From Deltaproteobacteria bacterium (lineage in GTDB: Bacteria; Desulfobacterota; DSM-4660; Desulfatiglandales; Desulfatiglandaceae), in the NCBI GenBank assembly GCA_021737785.1, contig JAIPDI010000040.1:1-50537 (forward strand): DNA of 50,537 nucleotides, in the 5' to 3' direction. The notes beneath the pieces are model-generated. The model was given only the letters and a program-made list of their open reading frames with translations, ran no database searches and had not been told where the DNA came from. The translations under genes were made by a program, and so were the position numbers. Positions 16,717-25,980 of the stretch are shown here, in pieces (the stretch's first letter is position 1; every line of letters begins with the position of its first letter).

Positions 16717-18504
16717 TCAGTTTTGTTGAACAGGTCTTAACATGCAGAACGTCCAGATATTGCCAACGCCTCCCACCTCCTTGACCCACCCGGTAAACCG
16801 GTCCGTCCGGACCCCCTCCATCTGATGCGGTACATACAATGGGATAGCGGGGAGATCCCTTGAAAGCAGATTTTGAAGCCGCATCACCATCCGCCGTCGT
16901 TCTTTAAGGTCAAGGGCCTGCATCTGCATTTCAGCCAGTCTGTCGAATCTGTCAGTGTGGTAACCAGAGAAGTTCCACTGGTTCGGAAGATTGTAAGCGG
17001 AGTGGAAGAATCGCCTCAGGTAGTCGGGGTCCAGGGACAGACCTCTCCAACTCAGGATAAACATGTCAAAATCCTGGTCGACTTTGACCTGGCGAATCAG
17101 ATTGGCGAAGGCGGTGGAATCCCAGGACACAGGTATCCCGAATTCCCCCAGCCATTCCTGAATGGCTTGCCCGGAGGCGGCCATCTCCGTGTCGTAATGG
17201 GCCGGAGGGGTGATCAGCGTCAGGCGCCCCATGGCCTTGCCGTCCGGCATGGTAAGCCCCTTCCCTTTCTGCAATGATCCCTCGGCGTTCAGGGGAGGGA
17301 CTTCCCATTGATACCCCCGGGCAGTCAGAATGGCGTAGGCCTCCTGTGTCCGCCGCTTCCGATCCATCCCTTTGCCGTAGGCAGGGGTGTCGGGATTGTA
17401 ATAGAAGGTGTTTGACGGGGGGATAAAGGTATCCAGCCGCTGGCCATGGTCGTGCAGGATCCGCTTGACGATAAAGTCCTTGTTGATGAGGTAGGCCACG
17501 GCGCGACGAAAGTCAGGATCGGACATGGGCGGTTTTCTGAGGTTGAATCCCAGGTAGCGGTAGCCCTCATCCAGGGTCATGGGGACACTGATATGGGGGT
17601 TTTGAACAAGCTCTTTTACAAAGGCGTGGCTGATTCCCTTCCAGAGAAAATCCACCTCCCCCTTTTTTAATGCCAGTGTCGCGCCGGAAAGGGTCCCGTA
17701 GATTTTAAACAGGACCCCGTCGATGTAAGGCCCCAATACCCTTCCCGCGATATTTTTCCCTTGGCCGAAAAAGTGATCGTTTTTCTCCAGGAGGATGTAA
17801 GCCCCTTTTTTCCGAGAGGCAATCTTGAAAGGGCCGAGTCCTACAGGATCGCTGACCATATGGGACTGGATCATCTTGAGGGCAGCCTCTCTCTGCCTTT
17901 CCTCTATGGCTTCCGATGGATTTGAGTCCCCCGAGCCTGACAGGAGCGCTTCCGCACGCCTTACCAGGGGCTCCCATTGCTTCTTCTGAATGACCCAGCT
18001 GGTGAGGGTGCGCCTGGCAAAAATGGCCGTCGGTTTCCGAATCGTCATTCGGATTGTCCTCTTGTCAGCGGCCACCATCTTCTCCACAGGCTCCCAGTAG
18101 GCGTGATACCTCGGGATGCGGAGTTTCTTGAATAGCTCTCCGGTGAAGACCACATCCTCGGCAGTGAATTCCTCGCCGTCATCCCAGCGCATCTCCCTCA
18201 GATGAAAGGTCACGGTTCTGCTTTCGGGATCATAGACCGGCTGGTCTTGGGCAAGCCAGGGGATAAGGGTCTGGCTGTCAGGATCGACCAGATAGAGGGG
18301 CTGGTAAATCAGCTGGATAACCCTTTTTGTCCAGGCATCGCCGGGCTGAAACGGGTTCAGGTTCTTGGGTTCTTTCAGGATGGCGATATTGAGGAAGGTC
18401 TTGGCGAGGGCGGGCGCCGGAACGGCCGGCAAGGTCAAAAGCGTCAGGTAGAGGGCGATCCGCCATAATGCCGGGATGATCCTTTTCCGTGCATGGATTT
18501 TCAT
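16717..18504 (-). CDS. ABC transporter substrate-binding protein, peptide/nickel (family 5)
   Basis: A 595-residue exported binding protein. Residues ~1-33 are a signal peptide (ends ALA-KT). Family SBP_bac_5 features include LNPFQPGD, an early W..G..FTAEDVVFT segment (RWDDGEEFTAEDV), and LGFNLRKPPMSDPDFRRAVAYLI. ATG 18504 is favoured by AAGGAGG six bases upstream (the ATG at 18507 would leave three). No permease or ATPase genes of an ABC importer lie beside it, so it is an orphan; a partner may be elsewhere or it may act as a sensor subunit. The ligand is unknown. Confidence 0.9.
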   Translation of the reverse strand: MKIHARKRIIPALWRIALYLTLLTLPAVPAPALAKTFLNIAILKEPKNLNPFQPGDAWTKRVIQLIYQPLYLVDPDSQTLIPWLAQDQPVYDPESRTVTFHLREMRWDDGEEFTAEDVVFTGELFKKLRIPRYHAYWEPVEKMVAADKRTIRMTIRKPTAIFARRTLTSWVIQKKQWEPLVRRAEALLSGSGDSNPSEAIEERQREAALKMIQSHMVSDPVGLGPFKIASRKKGAYILLEKNDHFFGQGKNIAGRVLGPYIDGVLFKIYGTLSGATLALKKGEVDFLWKGISHAFVKELVQNPHISVPMTLDEGYRYLGFNLRKPPMSDPDFRRAVAYLINKDFIVKRILHDHGQRLDTFIPPSNTFYYNPDTPAYGKGMDRKRRTQEAYAILTARGYQWEVPPLNAEGSLQKGKGLTMPDGKAMGRLTLITPPAHYDTEMAASGQAIQEWLGEFGIPVSWDSTAFANLIRQVKVDQDFDMFILSWRGLSLDPDYLRRFFHSAYNLPNQWNFSGYHTDRFDRLAEMQMQALDLKERRRMVMRLQNLLSRDLPAIPLYVPHQMEGVRTDRFTGWVKEVGGVGNIWTFCMLRPVQQN

Positions 18505-18821
18505 CATAAACCTCCTTTGAACAACATGGGGAGAGGGGGGAATCATATTTCCACCATGTAAGGCATCATGGGGAGGATGTTAATGGGGTATACCCCTCAT
18601 TCTGTTTCCGAAATACCCCTCTTTTTCGAAAAGAATACACGGATTGCCCTATTGCACGTCATCCGGGGTTTGGTCAGACTGATAAACTTGGATCCAGAAA
18701 AGATGAGGCCAAGAAGACCGATTCGACGGGAGAAGACAGAAGATTTCATTGGGCACCAGCGGCAGGCAGTCCGGGTGAGCTGCCGATTCCGGAGAACTCG
18801 AACGAGGAAGGAGTAAGTTGA
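18505..18821. other. Divergent intergenic region
   Basis: It separates the minus-strand binding protein from the plus-strand kinase, so it should hold both promoters, but I see no convincing -35/-10 pair. The only clear signals are the two ribosome sites (AAGGAGG on the minus strand; AGGAAGGAG at 18805-18813 for the kinase). Confidence 0.4.
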
Positions 18822-19865
18822 GTGAGCAGATGGCAGATTATTCTCATCGCCGGCCTTGTGGTCCTTATCACCGGACTCCATTTTATGACCCCCGTCAATA
18901 TGCCGTCCCTCCATATTGTCTATCGGGAGCTGTACTTCGTGCCCATTATCCTGGCCGGTCTCTGGGGAGGCAAAAAGGGCGGCCTGTGTACCAGCATCGC
19001 CATATCCCTGATCTATATTCCGCATATCTTTTCTCTGATGAAGCCCCATCCCTCCCTTGATCCCAATATGATGCTGAATGTTTTGGCGACCTCTGCGGAG
19101 TCCCTGTGGGGAAATCTTTTTCAACTGATCTTCTACAATCTGGTAGGGTTTTTCCTGGGATATATGATCCAAAACATGGAAAAGGCACACCAGGCAAGCA
19201 TAAGATCGGAACGACTTGCCGCTGTCGGTAAAACGGTTGCCGAGATTGCACATGACATGAAGGCCCCTTTGATGGCCATCGGCGGGTTCTCTGCCCAGCT
19301 GGCCAAGGCCATAGACAAAGATGATCAGGCCAGCCGCAAGAAGCTGAACATCGTCATGAAAGAGACCGCCCGCCTGGAGGCCATGATCAAAGACATGCTG
19401 GACTTTGCCAGGCCCCTTGAACTCAGCGTTTCACCTGCGGATCTGAATCAGGTGGTATCCGAAACCGTCGGGGTTGCCCAATCCATTGCACAAGAGGCGG
19501 GGGTCGGTCTCCTCATGGCGCTGGATCAGTCCATCCCTTCTTTGATGCTGGATGTCACGAGGGTCAGGCAAGTCATTATGAACCTGGTGACCAATGCGGT
19601 CCAGGCATCCCCCAAAGGAGAGGAGGTCACCATAAGAACCCGTGGTTCAGGCGGCGCGGTGGCTCTGGACGTGATCGACCGTGGCCGGGGCATCGCCGTT
19701 GAAGACCGGGAAAACATATTCCAGCCCTTCTTTTCAACCAAAAAGGACGGGACCGGCCTGGGTCTGGCAAACGTGAAGAAGATTGTCGAGGCGCATGGGG
19801 GCAAGGTTTCCTTTCGTCCCAATGCCGAAAAAGGGGTGACCTTCACGGCTGAGTTTGCTGCATGA
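18822..19865 (+). CDS. Orphan membrane histidine kinase
   Basis: A 347-residue kinase starting at GTG 18822 with an AGGAAGGAG site. The first ~115 residues have about four hydrophobic helices with almost no extracytoplasmic domain, so it probably senses a membrane or cytoplasmic signal. HisKA follows with EIAHDMKAPL (His ~145), then N-box MNLVTNAVQAS, and G-box GTGLGL. No response regulator is adjacent, so its partner lies elsewhere. Confidence 0.9.
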   Translation: MSRWQIILIAGLVVLITGLHFMTPVNMPSLHIVYRELYFVPIILAGLWGGKKGGLCTSIAISLIYIPHIFSLMKPHPSLDPNMMLNVLATSAESLWGNLFQLIFYNLVGFFLGYMIQNMEKAHQASIRSERLAAVGKTVAEIAHDMKAPLMAIGGFSAQLAKAIDKDDQASRKKLNIVMKETARLEAMIKDMLDFARPLELSVSPADLNQVVSETVGVAQSIAQEAGVGLLMALDQSIPSLMLDVTRVRQVIMNLVTNAVQASPKGEEVTIRTRGSGGAVALDVIDRGRGIAVEDRENIFQPFFSTKKDGTGLGLANVKKIVEAHGGKVSFRPNAEKGVTFTAEFAA

Positions 19866-20019
19866 GGCAGATGCTCAGGGGGGGGTAGAGTATGGGGTGA
19901 GGTCCATGCAACATTGCGTTTCCTTCCCTTTTTGGATATGATACGGCAACCGCATACGTTCGATCGGATTTTCGTCCCTCAGGCAAGGGTAAAGGGACAG
20001 GAAGAGGGGAAACACCGCT

Positions 20020-20946
20020 ATGGAGTGTACCCTGCTGGGATCAGGGGGCATGATGCCGCTGCCCCATCGCTTTCTCACCGCTCTCATGGTTCGCCTCAAC
20101 GGGGTCTCCTATCTCTTTGATGCCGGTGAAGGGGCCCAGATCAATCTGAAACGAGGTGGGCTGGGCATCAAATCTCTATCCGTAATATGCGTGAGCCATC
20201 TTCACGCGGATCACTGTCTCGGTATCCCGGGCCTGTTAATGCTTCGTTCCCAGGTTCCCGACCCCGGTCCTCTCGTTATTCTCGGACCGGCAGGGATAAA
20301 GGAGTTCATCAGCCAGGTCCAGCGTACGCTCGACTTTTTCATCGACTATTCCATACGCTTTGTGGAATGGGATGAGCGGGCGCCGGAGACCGCCTATGAG
20401 GATGAACAGGTCCGGATCAGATGGGCGCCCCTCAAACACACCACGACCTGTGTGGGGTATCGGCTGGAGGAGCATCCCCGTCCGGGGAGATTCGACGTCA
20501 AGGCCGCCAGGACCCTGGGTGTTCCGGAAGGACGGCTCTGGGGAAAACTACAGAGAGGGGAGCCCGTGACGCTCGACCACGGGGGGGTGATTCACCCCCG
20601 GCAGGTGCTTGGGCCCGGACGGCCGGGCAGGTCCATCTGTTATGCAGTGGATACGGCCGTAACCAAAGCCTTGTACAGCCTCTGCCGGGATGTGGATATG
20701 GCATTTCTGGACGGCATGTTTCATCCCCTGGAACAGGAGGAGGCGGTCCGTAAGGCCCATATGACCGTGGATGACGCTGCACGCGTCGCAAACCGCGCCG
20801 GCGCCAAACGGGTGGTACTTGTGCACACCAGTCCCCGCTACAGGGAAGGGGATCTCCCCGGGCTCGAGGAGGCCGCAAAAAAGAGATTCGAGAGGGCGGA
20901 AATCGGCCGGGATCTGGACAGTTATGTCTTAAGCCCCTCCCCATAG
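20020..20946 (+). CDS. rnz: Ribonuclease Z (tRNA 3' endonuclease)
   Basis: A 308-residue metallo-beta-lactamase-fold enzyme of the usual bacterial RNase Z length. The zinc motif is HLHADH (His60, His62, Asp64, His65), where many members have HFHGDH; ICYAVDT, HMTVDDAA and LVHTSPRY supply the later conserved motifs and a metal-binding His. It cleaves tRNA precursors 3' of the discriminator base. Start ATG 20020 gives the canonical N-terminus with LGSGG. It stands 154 bases after the kinase gene. Confidence 0.9.
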   Translation: MECTLLGSGGMMPLPHRFLTALMVRLNGVSYLFDAGEGAQINLKRGGLGIKSLSVICVSHLHADHCLGIPGLLMLRSQVPDPGPLVILGPAGIKEFISQVQRTLDFFIDYSIRFVEWDERAPETAYEDEQVRIRWAPLKHTTTCVGYRLEEHPRPGRFDVKAARTLGVPEGRLWGKLQRGEPVTLDHGGVIHPRQVLGPGRPGRSICYAVDTAVTKALYSLCRDVDMAFLDGMFHPLEQEEAVRKAHMTVDDAARVANRAGAKRVVLVHTSPRYREGDLPGLEEAAKKRFERAEIGRDLDSYVLSPSP

Positions 20947-21092
20947 GGCTTTCAAGGAACAGGGAAGGTCGCCGAGTGTTACAACCCCTTATGGATGCAG
21001 CGCTTTAAATGATCCACCAATGGACGGGAGGGGAGAAGACAGGGTTTTTGCATTTCACCTTTGGTTCAATATAGGCTGCCTTGGGAGGCATG

Positions 21093-22229
21093 ATGATTAG
21101 AGAACTCGACCTGGGACCCAAGCAACGCATGACCGTTGCCGCTGCCATGACGCTGGGGGCCGTGCTGGTGCTGGTGTTGATTTTCAGTGCGATCGTATGG
21201 GGGCTGGCCCACTTTGTGGGCGCCTTTAAGAATGTATTGCTGCCGCCCGTAGTGGCGGGCATCCTGACGATGCTGTTACGACCTTACTACGACTTTCTGC
21301 TCAAGGTCTGTCGCGGGTCCCGGGCCGCTGCCCTGATTCTTTTTTTTGTTTCAGCGTTCATCCCCCTGGCGGCCTTTTTCTGGTTCGCCGGCGCCTTGAT
21401 CGTCTCGCAATTTCTCCGGCTGTTGGACGAGTTGCCCTCCGTGATCAACGCCATTCAGAGAGCGGGTGAATCGTATTGGCCGCAAGTCACCGAAGTGCTG
21501 GAGAAGTACGATCTGATGTCCAGGTTCGGCGACCTGCTGGAAAACCCCGGGGAGATGGTCACCAAGGCCATCCATGCTTCGGGAGAGCGGATGGCCCGGT
21601 CCATCGCCCAGATGTTTCAGTCCGCGGCGGGGTTGTTCGCGTGGGTGGTCCTCCCGATTTATCTTGCATTCTTCCTCATGGCAAAACCGTTCCAAACCGA
21701 TCAGATTGGCCAATTTCTGCCTTTCCTGAAGGAGGAAACCAGGAAAGACGTGATCTATCTGATCGATGAGTTTATCTGCATCCTCCTGACATTTTTCCGC
21801 GGTCAGATCATCATCGCCTTTATCCAAGGGGTACTGTATGCGATCGGATTTTTCCTGGTGGGTCTTCCCTATGGTGCGGTTATCGGGATGCTGCTGGGGC
21901 TGCTCAACATTATCCCTTACCTGGGGAGCATCGCGGGTCTCGCCGTTGCCCTGCCCCTGGCCTATTTCAGCGACGGGGGAGGGATTACGCGGACGGCGCT
22001 GGTGCTGGGTGTATTCAGCGCGGTGCAGATCATCGAAGGCTATCTTCTCACCCCGAAAATCATGGGCAATCGCACCGGGCTTCATCCCGCCCTCATTATC
22101 TTTGCGATCTTCTTCTGGGGCGTCGCGCTGGACGGCATCATCGGTATGATGCTTGCCATCCCTCTGACTGCGTTTGCCGTGGTGTTCTGGAGGTTGTTGA
22201 AGAAGAAGTATATCACGGAGGTGGTGTAG
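21093..22229 (+). CDS. AI-2E family (PerM/TqsA-like) permease
   Basis: About 379 residues with seven to eight helices in the AI-2E_transport arrangement: paired N-terminal helices, a long soluble segment (~95-195) and the conserved GLPYGAVIGMLLGLLNIIPYLGS stretch, split here by the loop before IAGL, then YLLTPKIMGNRTGLHP. Family members export small solutes or drive Na+/H+ exchange; the AI-2 function is proven only for a few. Start is ambiguous among TTG 21081, ATG 21090 and ATG 21093, because GGGAGG sits at 21083-21088; 21093 leaves the best spacing. Confidence 0.88.
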   Translation: MIRELDLGPKQRMTVAAAMTLGAVLVLVLIFSAIVWGLAHFVGAFKNVLLPPVVAGILTMLLRPYYDFLLKVCRGSRAAALILFFVSAFIPLAAFFWFAGALIVSQFLRLLDELPSVINAIQRAGESYWPQVTEVLEKYDLMSRFGDLLENPGEMVTKAIHASGERMARSIAQMFQSAAGLFAWVVLPIYLAFFLMAKPFQTDQIGQFLPFLKEETRKDVIYLIDEFICILLTFFRGQIIIAFIQGVLYAIGFFLVGLPYGAVIGMLLGLLNIIPYLGSIAGLAVALPLAYFSDGGGITRTALVLGVFSAVQIIEGYLLTPKIMGNRTGLHPALIIFAIFFWGVALDGIIGMMLAIPLTAFAVVFWRLLKKKYITEVV

Positions 22230-22459
22230 CAGGGATCTCAATAGAGAGTCCCCCGGTCCAGACCTTCCCCGCCCCAACCTTCCATGGCGGCACCTGCCTG
22301 ACAGCCATAAAAGGCGAGGAAAGAACAATTGCCCGGCAGCGGTGAATGTCATTGATCATCTTTGCCGAATGAAGTATGGTTTGGCCGATTTACAGATGGG
22401 GGAAGGCGGTGTGCAGCTTTGGACCCGTCTGAATCCGATGAAATAAGGAGATACCTGAT

Positions 22460-24193
22460 ATGAGCAAAGTCAAAATGACCCCCAGCGAGGCCCTGGTGGA
22501 GACCCTGGTGGCCGAGGGGGTGGAGACGGTATTCGGCATTGTGGGGTCGGCCTATATGGATGCCCTGGACCTCTTTCCGAATGCGGGCATCCGGTTTATT
22601 TCGGTGGCCCACGAGCAGGCAGCGGCCCATGCGGCCGACGGGCTGGCCCGGGTCACGGGCCGGCCTCAGGCATGCATTGCCCAGAACGGTCCCGGCGCGG
22701 CCAATTTTGTCAGCGCCGTCACCGCGGCCTACTGGGCCCACAGTCCGGTGGTGGCCATTACCCCTGAGACCGGCACCATGGGCATCGGAACCGGGGGATT
22801 TCAGGAACTGGATCAGATGCCGATGTTTCAACGCTCCACGGTCTATCAGGTCCGGGTCAACCGTCCCGAACGGATGGCCGAACTGGCCCGCCGGGCCTTT
22901 TACATGGCCAAGACGGAAAACGGGCCTGTCCAGCTCAATATCCCGAGGGACTATTTTTACGGCGTGTGCGAAGATGAGATCTATCCCACCCTGACCATTT
23001 CCAGGGGCTGCGGTCCAAGGGATTGCCTGAAGGAGGCGGCCCGGCTCCTGATGGATGCCCGATACCCTGCGATTGTGGCCGGGGGCGGCGTGAGCCAGGG
23101 GGATGCCCTGGCCGAGACGGTTGCCCTGGCCGAATATCTGAGTGCACCGGTGGTCAACAGCTATCTGCACAATGATTCCTTTCCTGCCCATCACCGGCTG
23201 GCTGTCGGTCCCATCGGATATTGCGGCGCCAAGTCCGCCATGCGGACCATTGCCAAGGCAGACGTGGTCCTGGCCCTCGGTTCCAGGCTCGGTCCGTTCG
23301 GGACCCTGCCCCAGTACGACATCGATTACTGGCCTAAGGATGCAAAAATCATCCAGGTGGATAAGGACGCCAAGGTCCTGGGCCTGAGCAAGCGGGTGGA
23401 TGTGGCAAGCTGTGCCGATGTCAAGGAGTTTGCCGCGGAACTGCTTCTGGCGGTCAAGGCCCGTCATCCCGATCTGCCTGTCAATGCACAGCGTCTGGCG
23501 GGCATCGACACGGAAAAGCGCATCTGGGCCGACGAGCTGGAATCCTGGTCCACATCCGGGGAGAGGCCGATGCATCCGAGGCGACTCCTCCGGGAAGTGG
23601 CCCTGGCCATGCCCGAGGGGAGCATCGTGTCCACGGATATCGGCAATAATTCATCCATGTGCAATGCCTACCTCCGGTTTTCGGATGTGCGCCGGCATAT
23701 CTCGGCCCTGAGCTGGGGGAATTGCGGATTTGCCTATGGCGCGGCCCTGGGGGCCAAGATCGGGAGGCCTGATGCGCCCGTGTTTGCATTTCAGGGCGAC
23801 GGGGCCTACGGCATCAGCGGCATTGCCGAGGTGATGACCGCGGTCAGGGAGAATATCCCTGTGATCGCCGTGGTGGCCAACAATTTTGAGTGGGGGGCGG
23901 AAAAGAAAAACCAGATCGATTATTACAACAACCGTTTTGTGGGCGCCAATCTCAGGGGAAATCCCGACTATGCCCGGCTGGCCGAAGAGATGGGGGCCAT
24001 AGGGTTCAGGGTGGAAGACCCGGCTGAGGTGGCGGAGGTCGTGCGGGAGGCGGTGGCCTCCAACAGACCGTGCGTCATCAATGCCATTATTCAGGGCGGA
24101 GAGGCGGTACTGGCAGAACCCTTTCGAAGGGATGCCCTCCAGATGCCGGTTCGTTACCTGGAAAAATATGCCGAGCTGAATGCCGTAAAGTGA
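22460..24193 (+). CDS. xsc: Sulfoacetaldehyde acetyltransferase
   Basis: A 577-residue thiamine-diphosphate enzyme. The Xsc signature GIVGSA.MDALDLFP.AGIRFI lies at ~26-47; catalytic Glu52 is in HEQ; the TPP/Mg motif runs from GDG (~447) to NN (~474). The Xsc reaction converts sulfoacetaldehyde and phosphate to acetyl phosphate and sulfite (EC 2.3.3.15), a central step in taurine or isethionate breakdown, and in sulfite-respiring bacteria it supplies an electron acceptor. The start has AAGGAG ten bases upstream. No taurine aminotransferase/dehydrogenase, isethionate lyase or phosphate acetyltransferase is nearby. Acetolactate synthase paralogs are the alternative, but the signature above argues for Xsc. 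Confidence 0.92.
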   Translation: MSKVKMTPSEALVETLVAEGVETVFGIVGSAYMDALDLFPNAGIRFISVAHEQAAAHAADGLARVTGRPQACIAQNGPGAANFVSAVTAAYWAHSPVVAITPETGTMGIGTGGFQELDQMPMFQRSTVYQVRVNRPERMAELARRAFYMAKTENGPVQLNIPRDYFYGVCEDEIYPTLTISRGCGPRDCLKEAARLLMDARYPAIVAGGGVSQGDALAETVALAEYLSAPVVNSYLHNDSFPAHHRLAVGPIGYCGAKSAMRTIAKADVVLALGSRLGPFGTLPQYDIDYWPKDAKIIQVDKDAKVLGLSKRVDVASCADVKEFAAELLLAVKARHPDLPVNAQRLAGIDTEKRIWADELESWSTSGERPMHPRRLLREVALAMPEGSIVSTDIGNNSSMCNAYLRFSDVRRHISALSWGNCGFAYGAALGAKIGRPDAPVFAFQGDGAYGISGIAEVMTAVRENIPVIAVVANNFEWGAEKKNQIDYYNNRFVGANLRGNPDYARLAEEMGAIGFRVEDPAEVAEVVREAVASNRPCVINAIIQGGEAVLAEPFRRDALQMPVRYLEKYAELNAVK

Positions 24194-24232
24194 TCGAATC
24201 GGCATAAGAGTTGTCTGTTTTCATCTTTTTTA

Positions 24233-24260
24233 TTGACAAATCAAAGAGGATTGATAAAAC
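24233..24260 (+). promoter_or_regulatory. Candidate promoter for AtoE-type permease
   Basis: TTGACA at 24233-24238, a 16-base spacer and TAAAAC at 24255-24260 point to the permease gene. The -10 matches consensus at four of six positions. Confidence 0.4.
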
Positions 24261-24351
24261 TGGCGCAGCTCAGGCAGCTCAGTAACTATCCGGGTAAAGC
24301 TTCTTCCTTGATGGCTTGAGGGCATAAAGGTTGCCAGATGAAACTTCCTGC

Positions 24352-24394
24352 AAAAAACCCTGTTGCGGTATTCCCGCGTCAGGGGTTTTTTTTG
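24352..24394 (+). terminator. Intrinsic terminator
   Basis: AAAAAACCCTG pairs with CAGGGGTTTTTT across an inner GCGG-TATTC-CCGC hairpin, and eight T residues close the 3' side. It may terminate xsc or act as an attenuator for the downstream permease. Confidence 0.75.
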
Positions 24395-24513
24395 TTCAGT
24401 CTCATGGCTTTCACATAACTCCAAGGGAGGTGATGCCCGAAGCGCTTTGATAAGATAGCTGGTAATCGGACAGGTGTTCAGACTGGCAAGAACCCTTATC
24501 TAAGGAGGATGTC

Positions 24514-25908
24514 ATGGCGCAACAAAATGAAACTTCAAGCCAGGGATTTCTGAAGGATTTGGGAGCGGGTTTGACGAACTGGACAGAGCGGTGGATTCCT
24601 GATGCCCTCGTGATCGTGTGGGTCCTTACTATCATCACCTTTATTCTGGCGCTTATCTGGGGCAAGGTGGGGCTCGGAGGGGCGGTTCAGGCATGGGGGA
24701 AGGGCTTCTGGGTCCTTCTGCAGTTCGCCATGCAGATGTGCCTGATCATGATGACCGGCTATATTCTGGCCTGTTCGCCCCCTGTCAGGAGACTTCTGGA
24801 CGGGCTTTCCAGTCTGGCGAACCGGGAGAAGCCGTGGCAGGCCATCGTCATCATGGCCCTCTTCTCCATGGCGATTGCCTGGATCAACTGGGGCCTGAGC
24901 CTAATCGGGAGCGCCATGCTGGCCCTCTACATTGCCAAGAACAATCCCAAGGTGGACTACCGGCTTCTGGTGGCCGCGGCCTACCTGGGGCTTGGATGCA
25001 CATGGCATGCAGGGCTCTCCGCTTCTGCGCCGTTGCTGGTCAACACGCCCGATAATTTCCTGATCAAGGGCGGCTATCTTACAGATACCATCAGTACGAA
25101 CGCGACCATCTTCTCTCCCTTTAATCTCATCCTTCTCATCATTATCATTGTGGTGGTGACCGTTCTCATGGCCCTCATGCACCCCAGTGAGGAAAAGACA
25201 TTCAAGGTCAGTCCTGAACTCATGGACAGACTCAAATTGTACGAGGCGCCCCCGATGCCGGCCAAATACACGGGCTTTTCAGACTGGGCCAACTGGTGGT
25301 GGGGGTGGAACCTTCTGGTGGCTGCGGGCGGATTCTGGTGGCTGGGTTCAGCGGTGGCCGAGGCGGGCTTTGCCAAGGCGATCAACCTGAATAATATCAA
25401 TCTCTTTTTCCTGATGCTGGGCGTCCTGTTTCACTGGCGGCCCTGGAGCTTTCTCAAGGCGGCCGAGGACGCGGGAAAGGCCGTTTGGGGAATCGTCATC
25501 CAGTTCCCCTTTTATGCCGGGATATTCGGTCTGTTCAAATTCACTGCCCTGGCCACGGTATTTACCAGTGCATTCGTGACCGTTTGCAGCGGCGGGACAT
25601 TCCTGCTGGTCACCTACTGGTATGCCGGTCTGCTCAACTACCTGATTCCCTCGGGCGGGTCTGAGTGGGCGGTGACTGCGCCCTACCTCCTCCCGGCGGC
25701 CAAGGAGTTGGGGATCGCGGCCAACAAGACCGTGATTGCCTATGCCTGGGGTGACATGATGACCGACATGATCCAGCCCTTCTGGGCCATTGCCATGCTG
25801 GCCGTGGCCAAGCTCAATTTCCGGGACATCATGGGATATCTGATGGTCATCTTTCTGGTGTACTTTGTCATTACATCTATCGCTTTTCTGATCCTGCCGT
25901 GGATCTAA
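24514..25908 (+). CDS. Short-chain fatty acid transporter, AtoE family
   Basis: A 464-residue inner-membrane permease with about eleven helices. Family features: TNWTERWIPDALV at the start, SMAIAWINWGLSL..GSAMLAL, CTWHAGLSASAPLL, and a C-terminal PYLLPAAKELG..ANKTVIAYAWGD..TDMIQPFWA. AtoE members import acetoacetate, butyrate and similar acids. Position next to xsc could mean uptake of a C2-C4 sulfonate or carboxylate feeding that pathway, but they are separated by a terminator and this is inference. AAGGAGGATGTC-ATG fixes the start. Confidence 0.9.
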   Translation: MAQQNETSSQGFLKDLGAGLTNWTERWIPDALVIVWVLTIITFILALIWGKVGLGGAVQAWGKGFWVLLQFAMQMCLIMMTGYILACSPPVRRLLDGLSSLANREKPWQAIVIMALFSMAIAWINWGLSLIGSAMLALYIAKNNPKVDYRLLVAAAYLGLGCTWHAGLSASAPLLVNTPDNFLIKGGYLTDTISTNATIFSPFNLILLIIIIVVVTVLMALMHPSEEKTFKVSPELMDRLKLYEAPPMPAKYTGFSDWANWWWGWNLLVAAGGFWWLGSAVAEAGFAKAINLNNINLFFLMLGVLFHWRPWSFLKAAEDAGKAVWGIVIQFPFYAGIFGLFKFTALATVFTSAFVTVCSGGTFLLVTYWYAGLLNYLIPSGGSEWAVTAPYLLPAAKELGIAANKTVIAYAWGDMMTDMIQPFWAIAMLAVAKLNFRDIMGYLMVIFLVYFVITSIAFLILPWI

Positions 25909-25933
25909 GGGAAGGGCGGCTTTAGAATCTTTG

Positions 25934-25970
25934 ATGCCAACTTCTCTGCACCCTTCGGAGAAGTTGGCGT
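25934..25970. terminator. Hairpin downstream of the AtoE-type permease
   Basis: A 13-bp stem (ATGCCAACTTCTC with GAGAAGTTGGCGT, one G-T pair) and an 11-base loop. There is no T-run, so a terminator role is only likely from position. Confidence 0.45.
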
Positions 25971-25980
25971 CATATGGGTA

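Larger units (their letters stand above)
24194..24513. other. Leader region between xsc and the AtoE-type permease
   Basis: A candidate promoter (24233-24260) is followed by ~85 bases with internal pairings (CTGGC near 24262 with GCCAG near 24334; GGCA/TGCC), then an intrinsic terminator (24352-24394), and finally AAGGAGG before the permease. The order promoter-structured RNA-terminator-gene resembles an attenuated leader. I could not match it to a known riboswitch class. Confidence 0.4.
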
